Shown piece by piece: positions 9,000 to 18,268 of a stretch of DNA of 64,000 bases; positions within the stretch are counted from its first letter, which is position 1, and each line of letters opens with the position of its first letter. The stretch covers positions 86,388 to 150,387 of the forward strand of contig NZ_QPIW01000017.1 of the NCBI RefSeq assembly GCF_003339505.1, in the 5' to 3' direction. The notes under the pieces are model-generated. The model saw only the letters and a list, made by a program, of their open reading frames with translations, was not told where the DNA came from and ran no database searches. Made by a program: the position numbers and the translations under genes. Source of the DNA: Runella aurantiaca. GTDB taxonomy: Bacteria; Bacteroidota; Bacteroidia; Cytophagales; Spirosomataceae.

Positions 9000-9937
9000 C
9001 GAGGCGTATACTTAATGAGGCGTTTGATTAGTCTCTTCATTTTTTTGAAATTACTGACCACTTCTTCTCTACCAAAAAGCATGTCTTGAATGAACACATC
9101 CGCTTCATAATTTCTTTCAATACGTTCGGGGTGCGTCAAAGGAAAGTTTAACTCATAAGTAGGCATATTGGCAAAATAGTTATCGGGGTCTTGAGAATGC
9201 GTAGCATCAGGTCCATATCCAATGTTTTTAACCAAATTCGCTTTTGGCATCACGGCCAATTGCCGCCGCGACATGCAGAGAAAGTGAAATTGAAAATCCC
9301 ACATATCATCTGGTTTTTGTCGATGTATCCAATCAAATTGTTGCTTCCACCATTGTTGGTGCTCTTTATCTTCAAATAAAAATTTTATAAAATCTTTTTT
9401 GTCTAATTTTTCCCAATAAGTAATATGATAATCAAAACCCTGCCATGACCGCCTCCATGTTGCCCATCCATTTGAACTGGGGAACACCGAGAAATAATAG
9501 TCAGCAGTTAAGGGCATAGGTTGTTGTAGCTGAAAATTATTACCTGAGACAATTGAAACCTGTTCATCATCACGATACTTATCCAGTAAATCAGCACAAA
9601 ACCCAAAAAACGTATCATTGGGGAGGCAGTCATCTTCCAAAATAATTCCTTCCTGTACGTGTTCAAAAAACCAAGTAACGGCTTCCGATGGACCTTTTCC
9701 ACAACCGACATTTTGTTCCCGAAATAAGGTTTTTATCACGCATGGCCAGTCTATATTATTCACTACCCAATTTTTGATATAATCACACTTTTCTTTCTCA
9801 CCTTCCTTGGTAGGTCTCGGTCCATCGGCAGCAATAAAAAGTTGAGCAGGTCTTTGTTGTCTTATAACTTCAAAAACTTTTTTTGTTTCTTCTATTTTGT
9901 TGAAGATAATGAAGAGGATGGGAGTACTAAAAGACAT
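8996..9937 (-). CDS. Glycosyltransferase-like protein, GT-A fold, paralogue of 5696-6628
   Basis: A 313-residue protein with the same motif series as the gene at 5696: TPILFIIFNK, AADGPRP, FREQNVGCGKGP, VTWFFE, GIILEDDC (putative metal-binding acidic motif) and GWATWRRSW. Two copies in one operon, each next to a GT2 gene, suggest that a transferase pair was duplicated. The gene sits 12 bases after the AT-rich gene at 9950, at the left end of the AT-rich island. Enzyme activity is inferred from fold only. Confidence 0.73.
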   Translation of the reverse strand: MSFSTPILFIIFNKIEETKKVFEVIRQQRPAQLFIAADGPRPTKEGEKEKCDYIKNWVVNNIDWPCVIKTLFREQNVGCGKGPSEAVTWFFEHVQEGIILEDDCLPNDTFFGFCADLLDKYRDDEQVSIVSGNNFQLQQPMPLTADYYFSVFPSSNGWATWRRSWQGFDYHITYWEKLDKKDFIKFLFEDKEHQQWWKQQFDWIHRQKPDDMWDFQFHFLCMSRRQLAVMPKANLVKNIGYGPDATHSQDPDNYFANMPTYELNFPLTHPERIERNYEADVFIQDMLFGREEVVSNFKKMKRLIKRLIKYTPR

Positions 9938-9949
9938 AATATTGCAATT

Positions 9950-10918
9950 TTAAATTCTGCCTAATATTTTTTTTATCAAATGTTTGATATGTCTATTAAA
10001 GTGAAAATAAAGAGACCCCCTTAATTCATTATCCAATTTTGGATTTTTAACAAATGACAAATAGGCATATTTATATCCTACTAAAAAACGATTACATTCC
10101 AGAGAATGAATTGTATTATATTTAAACACATCATAACTATTTTTTATAAAATATGGCAATTTTTTAAAATTTATATTAGAGTTCGCATTACCATGTTTTG
10201 GCAGAATTTTCGATATAAATTTATTCATAAATAATTTTTCTGGCTTATCCCAATAATGATAAATAAAATCATCAGCTGCAAATACAGGGGCATTTGTCTG
10301 CAAAACTATTGAAAATGCTAATTGTTCACTAGTATGAAGTTGTGTATATTTATATATTAAATCAGTCATTTGGTATATATGCTCAAACAAAGGAATTAAT
10401 TGACTTGATAACCCACCAATAACTCCCGCATTCCACATTGAAAAACTAGAGTGTTTCAAAGCATATTTTAAAGATGAATTTTCAAAAATTCCAACAAGAG
10501 ATTTTAATGGGCTTAAATGAATATAATTATCATTAAAATCAAATTCTTTTTTATGCATAACAAAGCAATTTTCAGGTATGCGAGAAAATATAATTCTAAA
10601 ATCACTTTTCAAAAAACAATCAGAATCAATGTACAATATATAATCCCCGAATTCTTTTGAGACTTTTTCTATTATAACAATTTTTACTCTATGAATAAAT
10701 TGATACTTACCTTTATAGTCTTCAATCTGACTTTTAGAAAGAATATTTACTTTTGAAAATTTTGCATATTCTTCTGGTATCCAACAATCATTATCAGTAA
10801 AAATATGAATAAGAAAATTCTTTTCAAGTAAGTTATTTATTAGACTAGTAATAAGCAACTTACATTGATTATAAAAAAGGTCAATGCCTACTGCAAATAT
10901 TACTATGTTTATTTTCAT
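9950..10918 (-). CDS. Putative glycosyltransferase, GT-A fold, AT-rich gene
   Basis: A 322-residue protein with 'IVIFAVG' strand 1 and 'HIFTDND', then 'DYILYIDSDCFL' around residues 93-104. The IDSDC segment is a standard DxD metal and nucleotide-sugar site, seen in GT8-like and related families. 'SMWNAGVIGG' and 'HTSEQLAFS' further on match the acceptor-side 'fNaGvi' and 'DQ' motifs of GT8-type enzymes. The DNA is AT-rich compared with the genes on either side of the island. The start is ATG with a 68-base gap to the upstream gene. The family assignment is tentative. Confidence 0.65.
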   Translation of the reverse strand: MKINIVIFAVGIDLFYNQCKLLITSLINNLLEKNFLIHIFTDNDCWIPEEYAKFSKVNILSKSQIEDYKGKYQFIHRVKIVIIEKVSKEFGDYILYIDSDCFLKSDFRIIFSRIPENCFVMHKKEFDFNDNYIHLSPLKSLVGIFENSSLKYALKHSSFSMWNAGVIGGLSSQLIPLFEHIYQMTDLIYKYTQLHTSEQLAFSIVLQTNAPVFAADDFIYHYWDKPEKLFMNKFISKILPKHGNANSNINFKKLPYFIKNSYDVFKYNTIHSLECNRFLVGYKYAYLSFVKNPKLDNELRGSLYFHFNRHIKHLIKKILGRI

Positions 10919-10986
10919 AAAAACGATAGACTAGACCTGTAAAAGTGAACAATCAAATTTAGATTCACAATCAAAATGAAAATCTA

Positions 10987-11928
10987 TTAAAATAGCGATT
11001 TTATATATTTTTTTAAAACTGTCTTATATACAGATTTATAAAATATAACATACTCATAATTACTGTAAGCAATTGAGCGAAAGAAAAGCATTAATAGGTA
11101 ATATCCATATTTTCCATATACTTTTCTATTCCTTAACTCTTCGGTTAACATAAAATTTAACATCAATATAAAATTTTTATAGTTCCTCTGGTATCGTTTA
11201 GGAAAATAACTACGTATAGTTATTTGAGAGTTCATCCATTTTACATAATTAGGTATATTATCCCCTCCTGAGTAAAACCCATTTGCATGAAGTCGATATG
11301 TGGCACCAGTAAAGTTCAAGTAGGCGCATTTCCCAAACAAAGAAAGGTAAGCCCAAAGGGCAAAATCATACAGAGGTAATTGATGAAATTGTTTAGGATA
11401 TGGGTGTTCATTAAATATATTTCTAAAAACAACCGTTAGGGTGTGAATACTTGCGTAAATTATTTCTTCAAATATAAAATATTTTTCTTCATCATAATTA
11501 CATAATAAATCTTCATAAACCACATCTCCTATTTGGTGGTTTCTATTGTGAAAGCAAAGAATAAAATCAGGCCTACTCTCTAAAAAATCAACTTGCTTTT
11601 GTAGTTTATTGGGATCTGTCCAATAATCATCCCCCTCCAACATAGCAATGTACTTACCTTTACATGCTTTAGAAGTTCTAAGAAAATTATTCATCAATCC
11701 TACATTTGCACTAGAGGTTATTATTTTAATATTTGAATATTTTTTTGAGTATTCTTCACAAATTAATTTTGTATTATCATCACTACAATCTTCGCCTATA
11801 ACAATTTCAAACATGAAATTACATTTCTGCATTAGAACACTATCAATCGCTTTCGAGATATAATTTTCATGGTTATATGTAATTAAAAATACACTTACCA
11901 GAGGCTCTACATCTAAATACTCTATCAT
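10987..11928 (-). CDS. Glycosyltransferase family 2, AT-rich gene
   Basis: A 313-residue GT2 transferase: PLVSVFLITYNHENYI at the N-terminus, VIGEDCSDDNT for the nucleotide-binding turn, then LEGDDYWTDP, the DxD-containing segment in the form usual for GT2 proteins of the 'YNHE' type. This subgroup differs from the GT2 paralogues at 2645, 6629 and 8148, so it was not produced by the same duplication. The gene is strongly AT-rich and belongs to the island. It may transfer a hexose or deoxysugar; not determinable here. Confidence 0.83.
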   Translation of the reverse strand: MIEYLDVEPLVSVFLITYNHENYISKAIDSVLMQKCNFMFEIVIGEDCSDDNTKLICEEYSKKYSNIKIITSSANVGLMNNFLRTSKACKGKYIAMLEGDDYWTDPNKLQKQVDFLESRPDFILCFHNRNHQIGDVVYEDLLCNYDEEKYFIFEEIIYASIHTLTVVFRNIFNEHPYPKQFHQLPLYDFALWAYLSLFGKCAYLNFTGATYRLHANGFYSGGDNIPNYVKWMNSQITIRSYFPKRYQRNYKNFILMLNFMLTEELRNRKVYGKYGYYLLMLFFRSIAYSNYEYVIFYKSVYKTVLKKYIKSLF

Positions 11929-11954
11929 TTTACATGCTTTATACTGTAAAAAAT

Positions 11955-12947
11955 TTACTCTTTTGTACGATTAGCCCTTATTATTCCCTTTCTAAAAAAG
12001 GGAGGCTCTATTCTTTCATCAATATAAAATAAAATATTCCCGTCTGAAAATTCCGTATAAAGTCCATTTTTTTTAAAAAAATAACTAAGGATTTCAGCAT
12101 CATTTTGCTTATGATAAGTGCAGCAAACTATACTTAAGTTAATGTTTTTTTGCAACAGCCATTCATTATCTTCAATTAGTGTTGTTTCATAACCTTCTAT
12201 ATCCATTTTAACAAATATATTATCCAAAACTTCGTCTTCTAAACAAGTATCGAGTTTAATTTCGTAATTTGAATCTCGATTTGATAATCTTTTATTAATA
12301 ATTTTCACTTTATCTTTATATGGTTCAAATGTTGCCATCAATGGTTCTTTCCAAATTTTATCCGCCTCAATTATAATAACTTTTCGAGCAATGTCAACCA
12401 CATCTAATGCAAATAAAGCTTCGGCTGACCCAATATCAATTACCAAATCTCCTTCTCTAACACATATATTTTTTGATTGATATTGATGCGGCGATCTTTC
12501 TAAAAATTCACCACCCAAAATATTTTCAATTTGAATATAATCCAAATATGTATTTTGTGCTCGTTCGACGCTCCAATTTTTGGGAAAATATAATTTTTTA
12601 TTGGTCCCATGAATTACATATGGCATTTGATTTTGAGAGTCAAATCCAGAAGCAACCTTGCTTAAGGTCTTTATGCGCTTGTACGGAAAAAACGAAACTT
12701 GACCTTCTTTTTTTATATATTCAATTTCTTGAATAAAACTTACAGGTGGATTATTTCTATAATAATCCATCATTTTATGATAAATTAATTCTTTTTTTAT
12801 TTTTCTTAATTCATATTCAAATTCTTGTTGAACCCAATATATTTTATTTGCAACATCGTCTTTAACACTATATCTAAATAAATAGAGAATATTTTTAAAA
12901 AAAATATTTATTTTTAAAATTTTAATTTTATCGAGTAAAGATTTCAT
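11955..12947 (-). CDS. FkbM-like methyltransferase, AT-rich gene
   Basis: A 330-residue protein with a long N-terminal region of unknown role (about 160 residues, rich in Lys and aromatic residues) and a C-terminal SAM-binding domain. That domain shows GDLVIDIGSAEALFALD (motif I, with GSAEA replacing the more common GANIG), 'KVIIIEAD' and 'VKMDIEGYE', the FkbM KIDIEGxE motif. Sequence composition is strongly AT-rich. The gene lies 26 bases upstream of the GT2 gene. Probably a sugar O-methyltransferase; the divergent motif I leaves some doubt about activity. Confidence 0.72.
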   Translation of the reverse strand: MKSLLDKIKILKINIFFKNILYLFRYSVKDDVANKIYWVQQEFEYELRKIKKELIYHKMMDYYRNNPPVSFIQEIEYIKKEGQVSFFPYKRIKTLSKVASGFDSQNQMPYVIHGTNKKLYFPKNWSVERAQNTYLDYIQIENILGGEFLERSPHQYQSKNICVREGDLVIDIGSAEALFALDVVDIARKVIIIEADKIWKEPLMATFEPYKDKVKIINKRLSNRDSNYEIKLDTCLEDEVLDNIFVKMDIEGYETTLIEDNEWLLQKNINLSIVCCTYHKQNDAEILSYFFKKNGLYTEFSDGNILFYIDERIEPPFFRKGIIRANRTKE

Positions 12948-12981
12948 TTTATCAAAAAACTACAGTAAAAATTTGCAATAA

Positions 12982-14214
12982 CTAAACCCATTCAGATTCA
13001 CTAAAAACAGAGCCATAATTATAATCACCATGTATTTGAAATGGTGAACCATTATCAATAACTCTAAATTGACACATATTCTCAACTATATCAACTTGTT
13101 CAACCCTTGGTACATGGATAAATGTATGTATCGAATAATCACCTCTTACAAGAAACTTTTCAGGTATTTTTAAAAGCATATCTTCTTTAATACCTATACT
13201 TTCACATGAAAAAATAGGCCTTAGATGGTAATCTAAAATAACACAGAATAGCTTATATTTGGCATTTTTTTTAGCAATATGTATCTGATATGATATGCAT
13301 ATTTTTTCTGTATAAAAGAAATCATTTTTGGCAACACCATTTTCATCAACAACTCTTATTTTAGTAAAGTAAGCCTCTTTCTCTTTTGGAGTTTCATTTA
13401 AATTATAATCACCCCTGTTTACATAATCATTCTGAAGATAAAACTGAATTGCATCATTAATTTTGCTCTGAAAAGGTGAAATACCCTTCATCAAAACTAT
13501 TCCTTTTGTACAAAGATTTGTCAATGAATTCATATTATGACTCACGAACAGCACTGTCCTGCCGTGATTACGGCTTACGTCTTGCATTTTTCCAATGGCT
13601 TTTTTCTGAAATTCAGCATCTCCAACGGCCAATACTTCATCTACCACCAGAATTTCGGGCTCTAAATGCGCAGCTACTGCAAAGCCCAAACGCACAGTCA
13701 TCCCGCTTGAATAGCGCTTTACGGGTGTATCAATGTAGCGCTCACAGCCCGAGAAGTCGATGATTTCGTCAAGCTTCGCCCTTATTTCTTGCCTCGTCAT
13801 ACCCAAAATAGCCCCGTTTAGATAAATGTTTTCGCGCCCAGTCAGTTCGGGATGAAAGCCCGTTCCTACTTCTAACAAACTACCGATGCGACCATCGTAT
13901 AAGATACGCCCCGTAGTGGGGCCTGTCACTTTTGAGAGTATCTTTAGCAGCGTTGATTTACCCGCGCCATTTTTACCGATAATCCCCAAAATCTCTCCTG
14001 GCATCACTTCAAAGTTAATATCTTTCAACGCCCAAACGTATTCACTGCTACCTTTTGAAGTTCGGTCGTTGCTTTCACCAACGGTCAAAAAGGGATCTTC
14101 TTTGCCTCGTACTTGATGCCACCATCGTTTGAGATCGTTGCTGAGCGTACCCGTACCGATGGTGCCGAGGCGGTATTGCTTAGAGAGGTTTTCTACTTTA
14201 ATAATGGGTTTCAT
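12982..14214 (-). CDS. ABC transporter ATP-binding protein, Wzt-like polysaccharide exporter
   Basis: The ATPase that powers export of the finished glycan across the inner membrane. From the ATG at 14212-14214 it is about 410 residues. GKNGAGKST is Walker A, YSSGM is the signature, 'ILVVDEVLAVGD' is Walker B and 'FVSHNM' the H-loop. After about residue 225 comes a roughly 180-residue C-terminal domain in the position of the Wzt carbohydrate-binding domain, which reads the end modification of the polymer. A longer frame from 14232 adds six residues and is less likely. The base composition changes inside the gene: the ATPase part resembles the flanks and the C-terminal part is AT-rich, so the gene looks mosaic. 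Its partner is the permease at 15817. Confidence 0.9.
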   Translation of the reverse strand: MKPIIKVENLSKQYRLGTIGTGTLSNDLKRWWHQVRGKEDPFLTVGESNDRTSKGSSEYVWALKDINFEVMPGEILGIIGKNGAGKSTLLKILSKVTGPTTGRILYDGRIGSLLEVGTGFHPELTGRENIYLNGAILGMTRQEIRAKLDEIIDFSGCERYIDTPVKRYSSGMTVRLGFAVAAHLEPEILVVDEVLAVGDAEFQKKAIGKMQDVSRNHGRTVLFVSHNMNSLTNLCTKGIVLMKGISPFQSKINDAIQFYLQNDYVNRGDYNLNETPKEKEAYFTKIRVVDENGVAKNDFFYTEKICISYQIHIAKKNAKYKLFCVILDYHLRPIFSCESIGIKEDMLLKIPEKFLVRGDYSIHTFIHVPRVEQVDIVENMCQFRVIDNGSPFQIHGDYNYGSVFSESEWV

Positions 14215-14293
14215 TTTCCATAAATTAAACAATAGATTTTAATCATTTAAATATCCTAAAGATTAAAATAAGCTATTAGTTCACTTCTTTAAA

Positions 14294-15763
14294 TCAATAT
14301 TTCTCAAAAAATTTGCTGGTAGCATAGATCGGTTTAAATCGACTGTCTTGATAATTGTAATTCATCGTAAAAGCGGGCATAATTAATAAATCGTATTTCA
14401 TTATCGTATCTTTCGAAATCTCTAGAAACTCGGTTTTATTTTTGGAGATTGGATGGACTCTCCCTCTCTGAAAAGAAAATTTATTTGGATAAACCCTCTC
14501 TTTTTTATTTTGAAACTTGCCATATTCATATAAATACTTTATGGCAGGTGCTTCTGTGTACTCGACAAGCACCCGATTATATTTTGTAAAATCTAATTTG
14601 GTGAGGTTACCGTAAAACTCATTGTAGCGATAATCACTTCTTACGAATAAATTATCATAAGAAAGATATAATATAAACGCGATGAAAGAAGATAACAAAT
14701 AGAAAAGAAAGATATTAGAATTCTCTATCGCACGCAGTACAATCTCACTAATAACCGCTACAAAACAAATAATAAATAATACTAAAAGAGAAATACATCT
14801 ATAACCTGACAATGACCAGGGATGTTTACCTAAAATAGAAAGTGTAATAAATAATAAATTACTAGTGAGTGTTACAAATATTAGGGATTGGTATTTCTTC
14901 ACCAAAGAATATTTATGTCTTTGATACAATAACACTAAAAATAGCGCAAGAAATAAAATAGCTAAAACATTTTGAAGTTCTACCAAAATGCTTATATCTC
15001 TACTGAGATAGGGCAGATAATTCAGTTCAAGCATATCTTTATTCTGAAATACCAATGCAAAAAAGTAAACATAAACCAGCGTAAAAAAAAGGGGAATCGA
15101 ATACAGGAATATTGAAAATCCCTTTTGAGCTAATGTTAATTTAGACTTAGATATGAGATATAATACATAGAGGGAAACAACAAATAAAATCAAAATTTCT
15201 GAATACCTAGAAGTCATAAAAAAAGAAAATACGCAACTCCACAGCAGCAATTTTTGATAAGTGACTCCTGTATTTAACTTTTCCAGAGCGATGACCCCCA
15301 TCAACGTTCCTAAACATTCCATGCTATATGCTCTCAATTCAAACCCCATATAAAGTAGCTTAGGGGAAAGTATGGCAATGAAACCCATTAGAATGGCAAT
15401 CTTGATGTTCTTTATCCATAAAAATGACAAATAAATAAACGATACAACTACCCCAATAAAAAAGAAAAAGGGCAACATTCGTAGCCAAACATGGTGATTG
15501 GAGATAAATGCCCAATAATGCAATAAAATCCCGAAGCCTCCAGGGTCTAAATTATAGTATTTATTATTTTCAATTACGTCCAGCACTCCTTTTTCGGAGC
15601 TCATTGGTTCTGAATCGTGGTTTAATCCTTTTGCAATCCAAAACTGCCCTGCTTCATCATATGACAAATAGGGGGTAAATAGGTTTCTTGAAATCGCCAA
15701 GAAAAAAACAATATAAGCTCCTATTAAAAAGAGTATGTAAGATTTATTATTTGATAATTTCAT
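14294..15763 (-). CDS. Polytopic membrane glycosyltransferase-like protein (GT39/PMT-type)
   Basis: A 489-residue protein with about ten predicted membrane helices. After the first helix comes YLSYDEAGQFWIAKG, matching the 'xDE' loop typical of GT-C enzymes (GT39/GT83, ArnT-like), which use a polyprenyl-phosphate sugar donor on the periplasmic side. The C-terminal soluble part has no recognised motif. The gene separates the ABC permease gene from its ATPase gene, which are normally adjacent, and is AT-rich like the rest of the island. It may add a sugar outside the membrane or modify lipid-linked glycan. It could also be an uncharacterised polymerase-like protein. Confidence 0.6.
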   Translation of the reverse strand: MKLSNNKSYILFLIGAYIVFFLAISRNLFTPYLSYDEAGQFWIAKGLNHDSEPMSSEKGVLDVIENNKYYNLDPGGFGILLHYWAFISNHHVWLRMLPFFFFIGVVVSFIYLSFLWIKNIKIAILMGFIAILSPKLLYMGFELRAYSMECLGTLMGVIALEKLNTGVTYQKLLLWSCVFSFFMTSRYSEILILFVVSLYVLYLISKSKLTLAQKGFSIFLYSIPLFFTLVYVYFFALVFQNKDMLELNYLPYLSRDISILVELQNVLAILFLALFLVLLYQRHKYSLVKKYQSLIFVTLTSNLLFITLSILGKHPWSLSGYRCISLLVLFIICFVAVISEIVLRAIENSNIFLFYLLSSFIAFILYLSYDNLFVRSDYRYNEFYGNLTKLDFTKYNRVLVEYTEAPAIKYLYEYGKFQNKKERVYPNKFSFQRGRVHPISKNKTEFLEISKDTIMKYDLLIMPAFTMNYNYQDSRFKPIYATSKFFEKY

Positions 15764-15816
15764 GGCAACAAAAAGTATTATCTTATTTTCTCACCAAAAT
15801 AAAATTTATGCGAGCA

Positions 15817-16671
15817 TCATACCACGTCCATAAAGTTTTTCTCGGTATAGTTAAATACCACCAATCCCAACAGAAATACAACAATCGTGAATCCAGCAGA
15901 GTAGCCCAAAAGTTCCCAAGAGAACGTGCCAGTTGAAAAAAAACCGTACTTGAAGGTTTCAATGATACCCGTCATGGGATTGGCCAGCATCAGAGGGCGG
16001 TACTTGTCGGGTACGGCCGAAAGCGGCAATATCACGGGCGTGGCGTACATCAACAACTGCACCCCAAAATCCACCAAATACTGCAAATCCCGGTACTTGG
16101 TGGTCATGGCCGATACTAGCATCCCCAACCCAAGCCCCATTAATCCCATCAATACAATAAGCACGGGCAAAAGCAGCAAAAATGTATTAGGCAACAAAAC
16201 CGCTCCCGTCGCTACAAAATAGAGATACAACAACAAAAACAACAACAGTCCAATCCCGAACTGAATCAGGTTGCTGATAATGATGGACAAAGGCGTAACC
16301 GCCCGAGGAAAGTACACCTTGCCAAATAGGGAGGCATTGGCCGTGAAGGTGTTGGATGTGGTGCGCAGGCAGTTGGCAAAGTAATTCCAGCAGGTAATGC
16401 CTGCCAAATAAAACAGAATAGGCGGAATACCGTCGGTAGAAAGACTGGCCATTCCTGCAAAAACAAGGGCTAAAATGGCCGTTTGAAATATGGGCTGAAT
16501 AAAAAACCAGACGGGCCCCAAAATGGTCTGCTTGTATTTTGCCACGAAATCCCGCTTTACAAACAGCAATAGCAAATCTCGGTATCGCCATATTTCCTTC
16601 AAACGAAGATCAAACAACGCATCTTTCGGGACAATTGCATTGGCGTATTTTTTTGTATCGGCAACCTGCAT
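15817..16671 (-). CDS. ABC-2 type polysaccharide export permease (Wzm-like)
   Basis: A 284-residue integral membrane protein with six predicted helices. It has the ABC-2 family hallmark 'YKQTILGPVWFFIQP' near residues 45-60 and an 'AMTTKYRDLQYLV' cytoplasmic loop that contacts the ATPase, followed by 'NPMTGIIETFKY', a conserved segment of Wzm/RfbA/TagG permeases. It should move a lipid-linked polysaccharide across the inner membrane together with the ATPase at 12982. Its base composition matches the flanking genes, unlike its immediate neighbour at 14294. Confidence 0.92.
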   Translation of the reverse strand: MQVADTKKYANAIVPKDALFDLRLKEIWRYRDLLLLFVKRDFVAKYKQTILGPVWFFIQPIFQTAILALVFAGMASLSTDGIPPILFYLAGITCWNYFANCLRTTSNTFTANASLFGKVYFPRAVTPLSIIISNLIQFGIGLLLFLLLYLYFVATGAVLLPNTFLLLLPVLIVLMGLMGLGLGMLVSAMTTKYRDLQYLVDFGVQLLMYATPVILPLSAVPDKYRPLMLANPMTGIIETFKYGFFSTGTFSWELLGYSAGFTIVVFLLGLVVFNYTEKNFMDVV

Positions 16672-16711
16672 TTTTTCTTATTTAATTGCTAAGTTTCAAT
16701 CACCTCCTCTA

Positions 16712-17665
16712 TCAAACCTTCTCCAAGGTCCGTTTGGCAAATGGATGATAATCACCCGTTAAGCCAGCAATGGGAGCTGTTCTGATATTATGCGCAATTT
16801 CAATAGAGGGGTAAGCTTCCGACAAGCCAAACCCGTTTCCGTCCAGAATATGTTGGTAACTTTGCGTATGCAGGTCGGTAAATCCGTCGCTGAATTCAAT
16901 TTCTTCGCCTTCCATTTGTAGGGAGCGATAAGTTCTTTTGTTACGCAATTTTGCTTCTTCGGGCAAGGTGTTGAAGTCGGTACTTAAAAACCAGCGTACA
17001 CGTGCGCGCTTCAAGTCTAAATAGCCTGCCGCCGAATTTGCTTCGTGCAAATGCACGATATTCCGCTTTACCGCGCCAAAAATCCACGTCAGCGCGTCAA
17101 AAAAATGAATCCCGATGTTGGTGGCAATGCCACCCGATTTGCTGACATCACCTTTCCAACTGATATTATACCACTTGCCTCTTGAGGTGATGTAAGAAAG
17201 GTCGACATCATAAATTTTATCCGCTGGCCCTTCTTCTACCTTTTTTTTTAGGGCCACAAGGCTTGGATGCAATCTGAGTTGTAGGATGTTATAAACCCTC
17301 TTCCCCGTTTCGCTCTCTATTTCGCTCAACGCGTCAATGTTCCACGGATTGAGTACGAGTGGCTTTTCGCAAATTACGTGGGCATGGCTCCGCAACCCGA
17401 AACGGATGTGCGCATCATGTAGGTAATTGGGACTACAAATACTCACGTAGTCGACCTGATTTCCCTCTCGGCGCAGCTTATCGACATGCCGGTCAAAGCG
17501 CTCAAATTCGGTAAAGAAATTAGCTTCGGGAAAATAACTGTCCATCACACCCACCGAATCTGACTTGTCAAATGCCGTCAACAGCACATTTTCGGTATCT
17601 CTGATGGCTTTCATGTGGCGGGGAGCAATAAAGCCTGCCGCACCGATAATTGCAAATGTTTTCAT
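16712..17665 (-). CDS. Gfo/Idh/MocA oxidoreductase, WbpB-like sugar 3-dehydrogenase
   Basis: A 317-residue NAD-dependent oxidoreductase with the GAAGFIAPRHMKAI N-terminal Rossmann motif and CEKPLVL, the conserved EKP of the family. 'GGIATNIGIHFFDAL' contains the catalytic His region. The length and 'GAAGFIAPRH' motif match WbpB/WlbA, which oxidises the 3-OH of UDP-GlcNAc uronic acid. Context supports this: the acetyltransferase (WbpD-like) and aminotransferase (WbpE-like) genes lie directly upstream. The three would make UDP-2,3-diacetamido-2,3-dideoxy-glucuronate if a WbpA-type dehydrogenase is encoded elsewhere. Confidence 0.85.
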   Translation of the reverse strand: MKTFAIIGAAGFIAPRHMKAIRDTENVLLTAFDKSDSVGVMDSYFPEANFFTEFERFDRHVDKLRREGNQVDYVSICSPNYLHDAHIRFGLRSHAHVICEKPLVLNPWNIDALSEIESETGKRVYNILQLRLHPSLVALKKKVEEGPADKIYDVDLSYITSRGKWYNISWKGDVSKSGGIATNIGIHFFDALTWIFGAVKRNIVHLHEANSAAGYLDLKRARVRWFLSTDFNTLPEEAKLRNKRTYRSLQMEGEEIEFSDGFTDLHTQSYQHILDGNGFGLSEAYPSIEIAHNIRTAPIAGLTGDYHPFAKRTLEKV

Positions 17666-17682
17666 GAAGTAGGGTATAGAAA

Positions 17683-18258
17683 TTAACGAATAGCGGATAC
17701 ACTTTTTTCGTGGAGGCTGTACACGGTCCCGCTCTCAGGGCACGTCGCAAAGCCATGATTATCAAAACTCAAACGATGACCATATTCACTTATCCAACCT
17801 ACCTGCCGGGCGGGATTTCCCAGCACCAGCGCGTACGGAAGAACATTTTTGGTCACCACGGCACCGGCTCCGATAAAAGCATATTCTCCGATGTCGTGTC
17901 CGCATACAATGGTGGCATTGGCCCCGATACTGGCACCTCTTCCTACGTGCGTTTTTTCGTACTGTCCACGGCGGTTGATTGCGCTTCGTGGATTAGACAC
18001 GTTGGTAAATACCATCGAAGGGCCCAGAAAAACGTCATCTTCACAGGTGACTCCCGTATAAATGGAAACGTTGTTCTGGACTTTTACATTATTGCCCAAA
18101 ATGACCCCCGGCGAAATCACCACGTTTTGACCAATGTTACAGTTCTGACCTATTTTACAATTGGGCATAATGTGGCAAAAATGCCATATTTTGGTTCCTT
18201 CGCTTATTTCGCAACCTTCGTCCACGACGGCGGTAGGATGTATAAAAACGGGCTCCAT
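17683..18258 (-). CDS. N-acetyltransferase with hexapeptide repeats, WbpD-like
   Basis: About 191 residues from the ATG at 18256-18258, the usual length of WbpD/WlbB. A longer frame begins at 18309 but would overlap the upstream aminotransferase gene. The protein is a left-handed beta-helix: repeated [LIV]-G-x4 hexapeptides such as CKIGQNCNIGQNVVI, and a loop SNPRSAINRR typical of this subfamily. It should transfer acetyl from acetyl-CoA to the 3-amino group of a UDP-2-acetamido-3-amino sugar acid. It lies 17 bases upstream of the WbpB-like gene. Confidence 0.88.
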   Translation of the reverse strand: MEPVFIHPTAVVDEGCEISEGTKIWHFCHIMPNCKIGQNCNIGQNVVISPGVILGNNVKVQNNVSIYTGVTCEDDVFLGPSMVFTNVSNPRSAINRRGQYEKTHVGRGASIGANATIVCGHDIGEYAFIGAGAVVTKNVLPYALVLGNPARQVGWISEYGHRLSFDNHGFATCPESGTVYSLHEKSVSAIR

Positions 18259-18268
18259 TCGTAAAATC

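Larger units (their letters stand above)
9950..15763. other. AT-rich island inside the polysaccharide locus
   Basis: From about 9950 to about 13500, and again from about 14230 to 15800, the DNA is visibly much more AT-rich than its flanks. For example, 12841-12900 contains only 11 G or C in 60 bases by hand count. It covers three glycan genes (9950, 10987, 11955), the C-terminal part of the ABC ATPase gene and the GT39-like gene. The N-terminal ATPase part (about 13540-14214) keeps the base composition of the surrounding genes. This pattern fits a laterally acquired glycan-specificity cassette recombined through conserved export genes. Confidence 0.6.
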
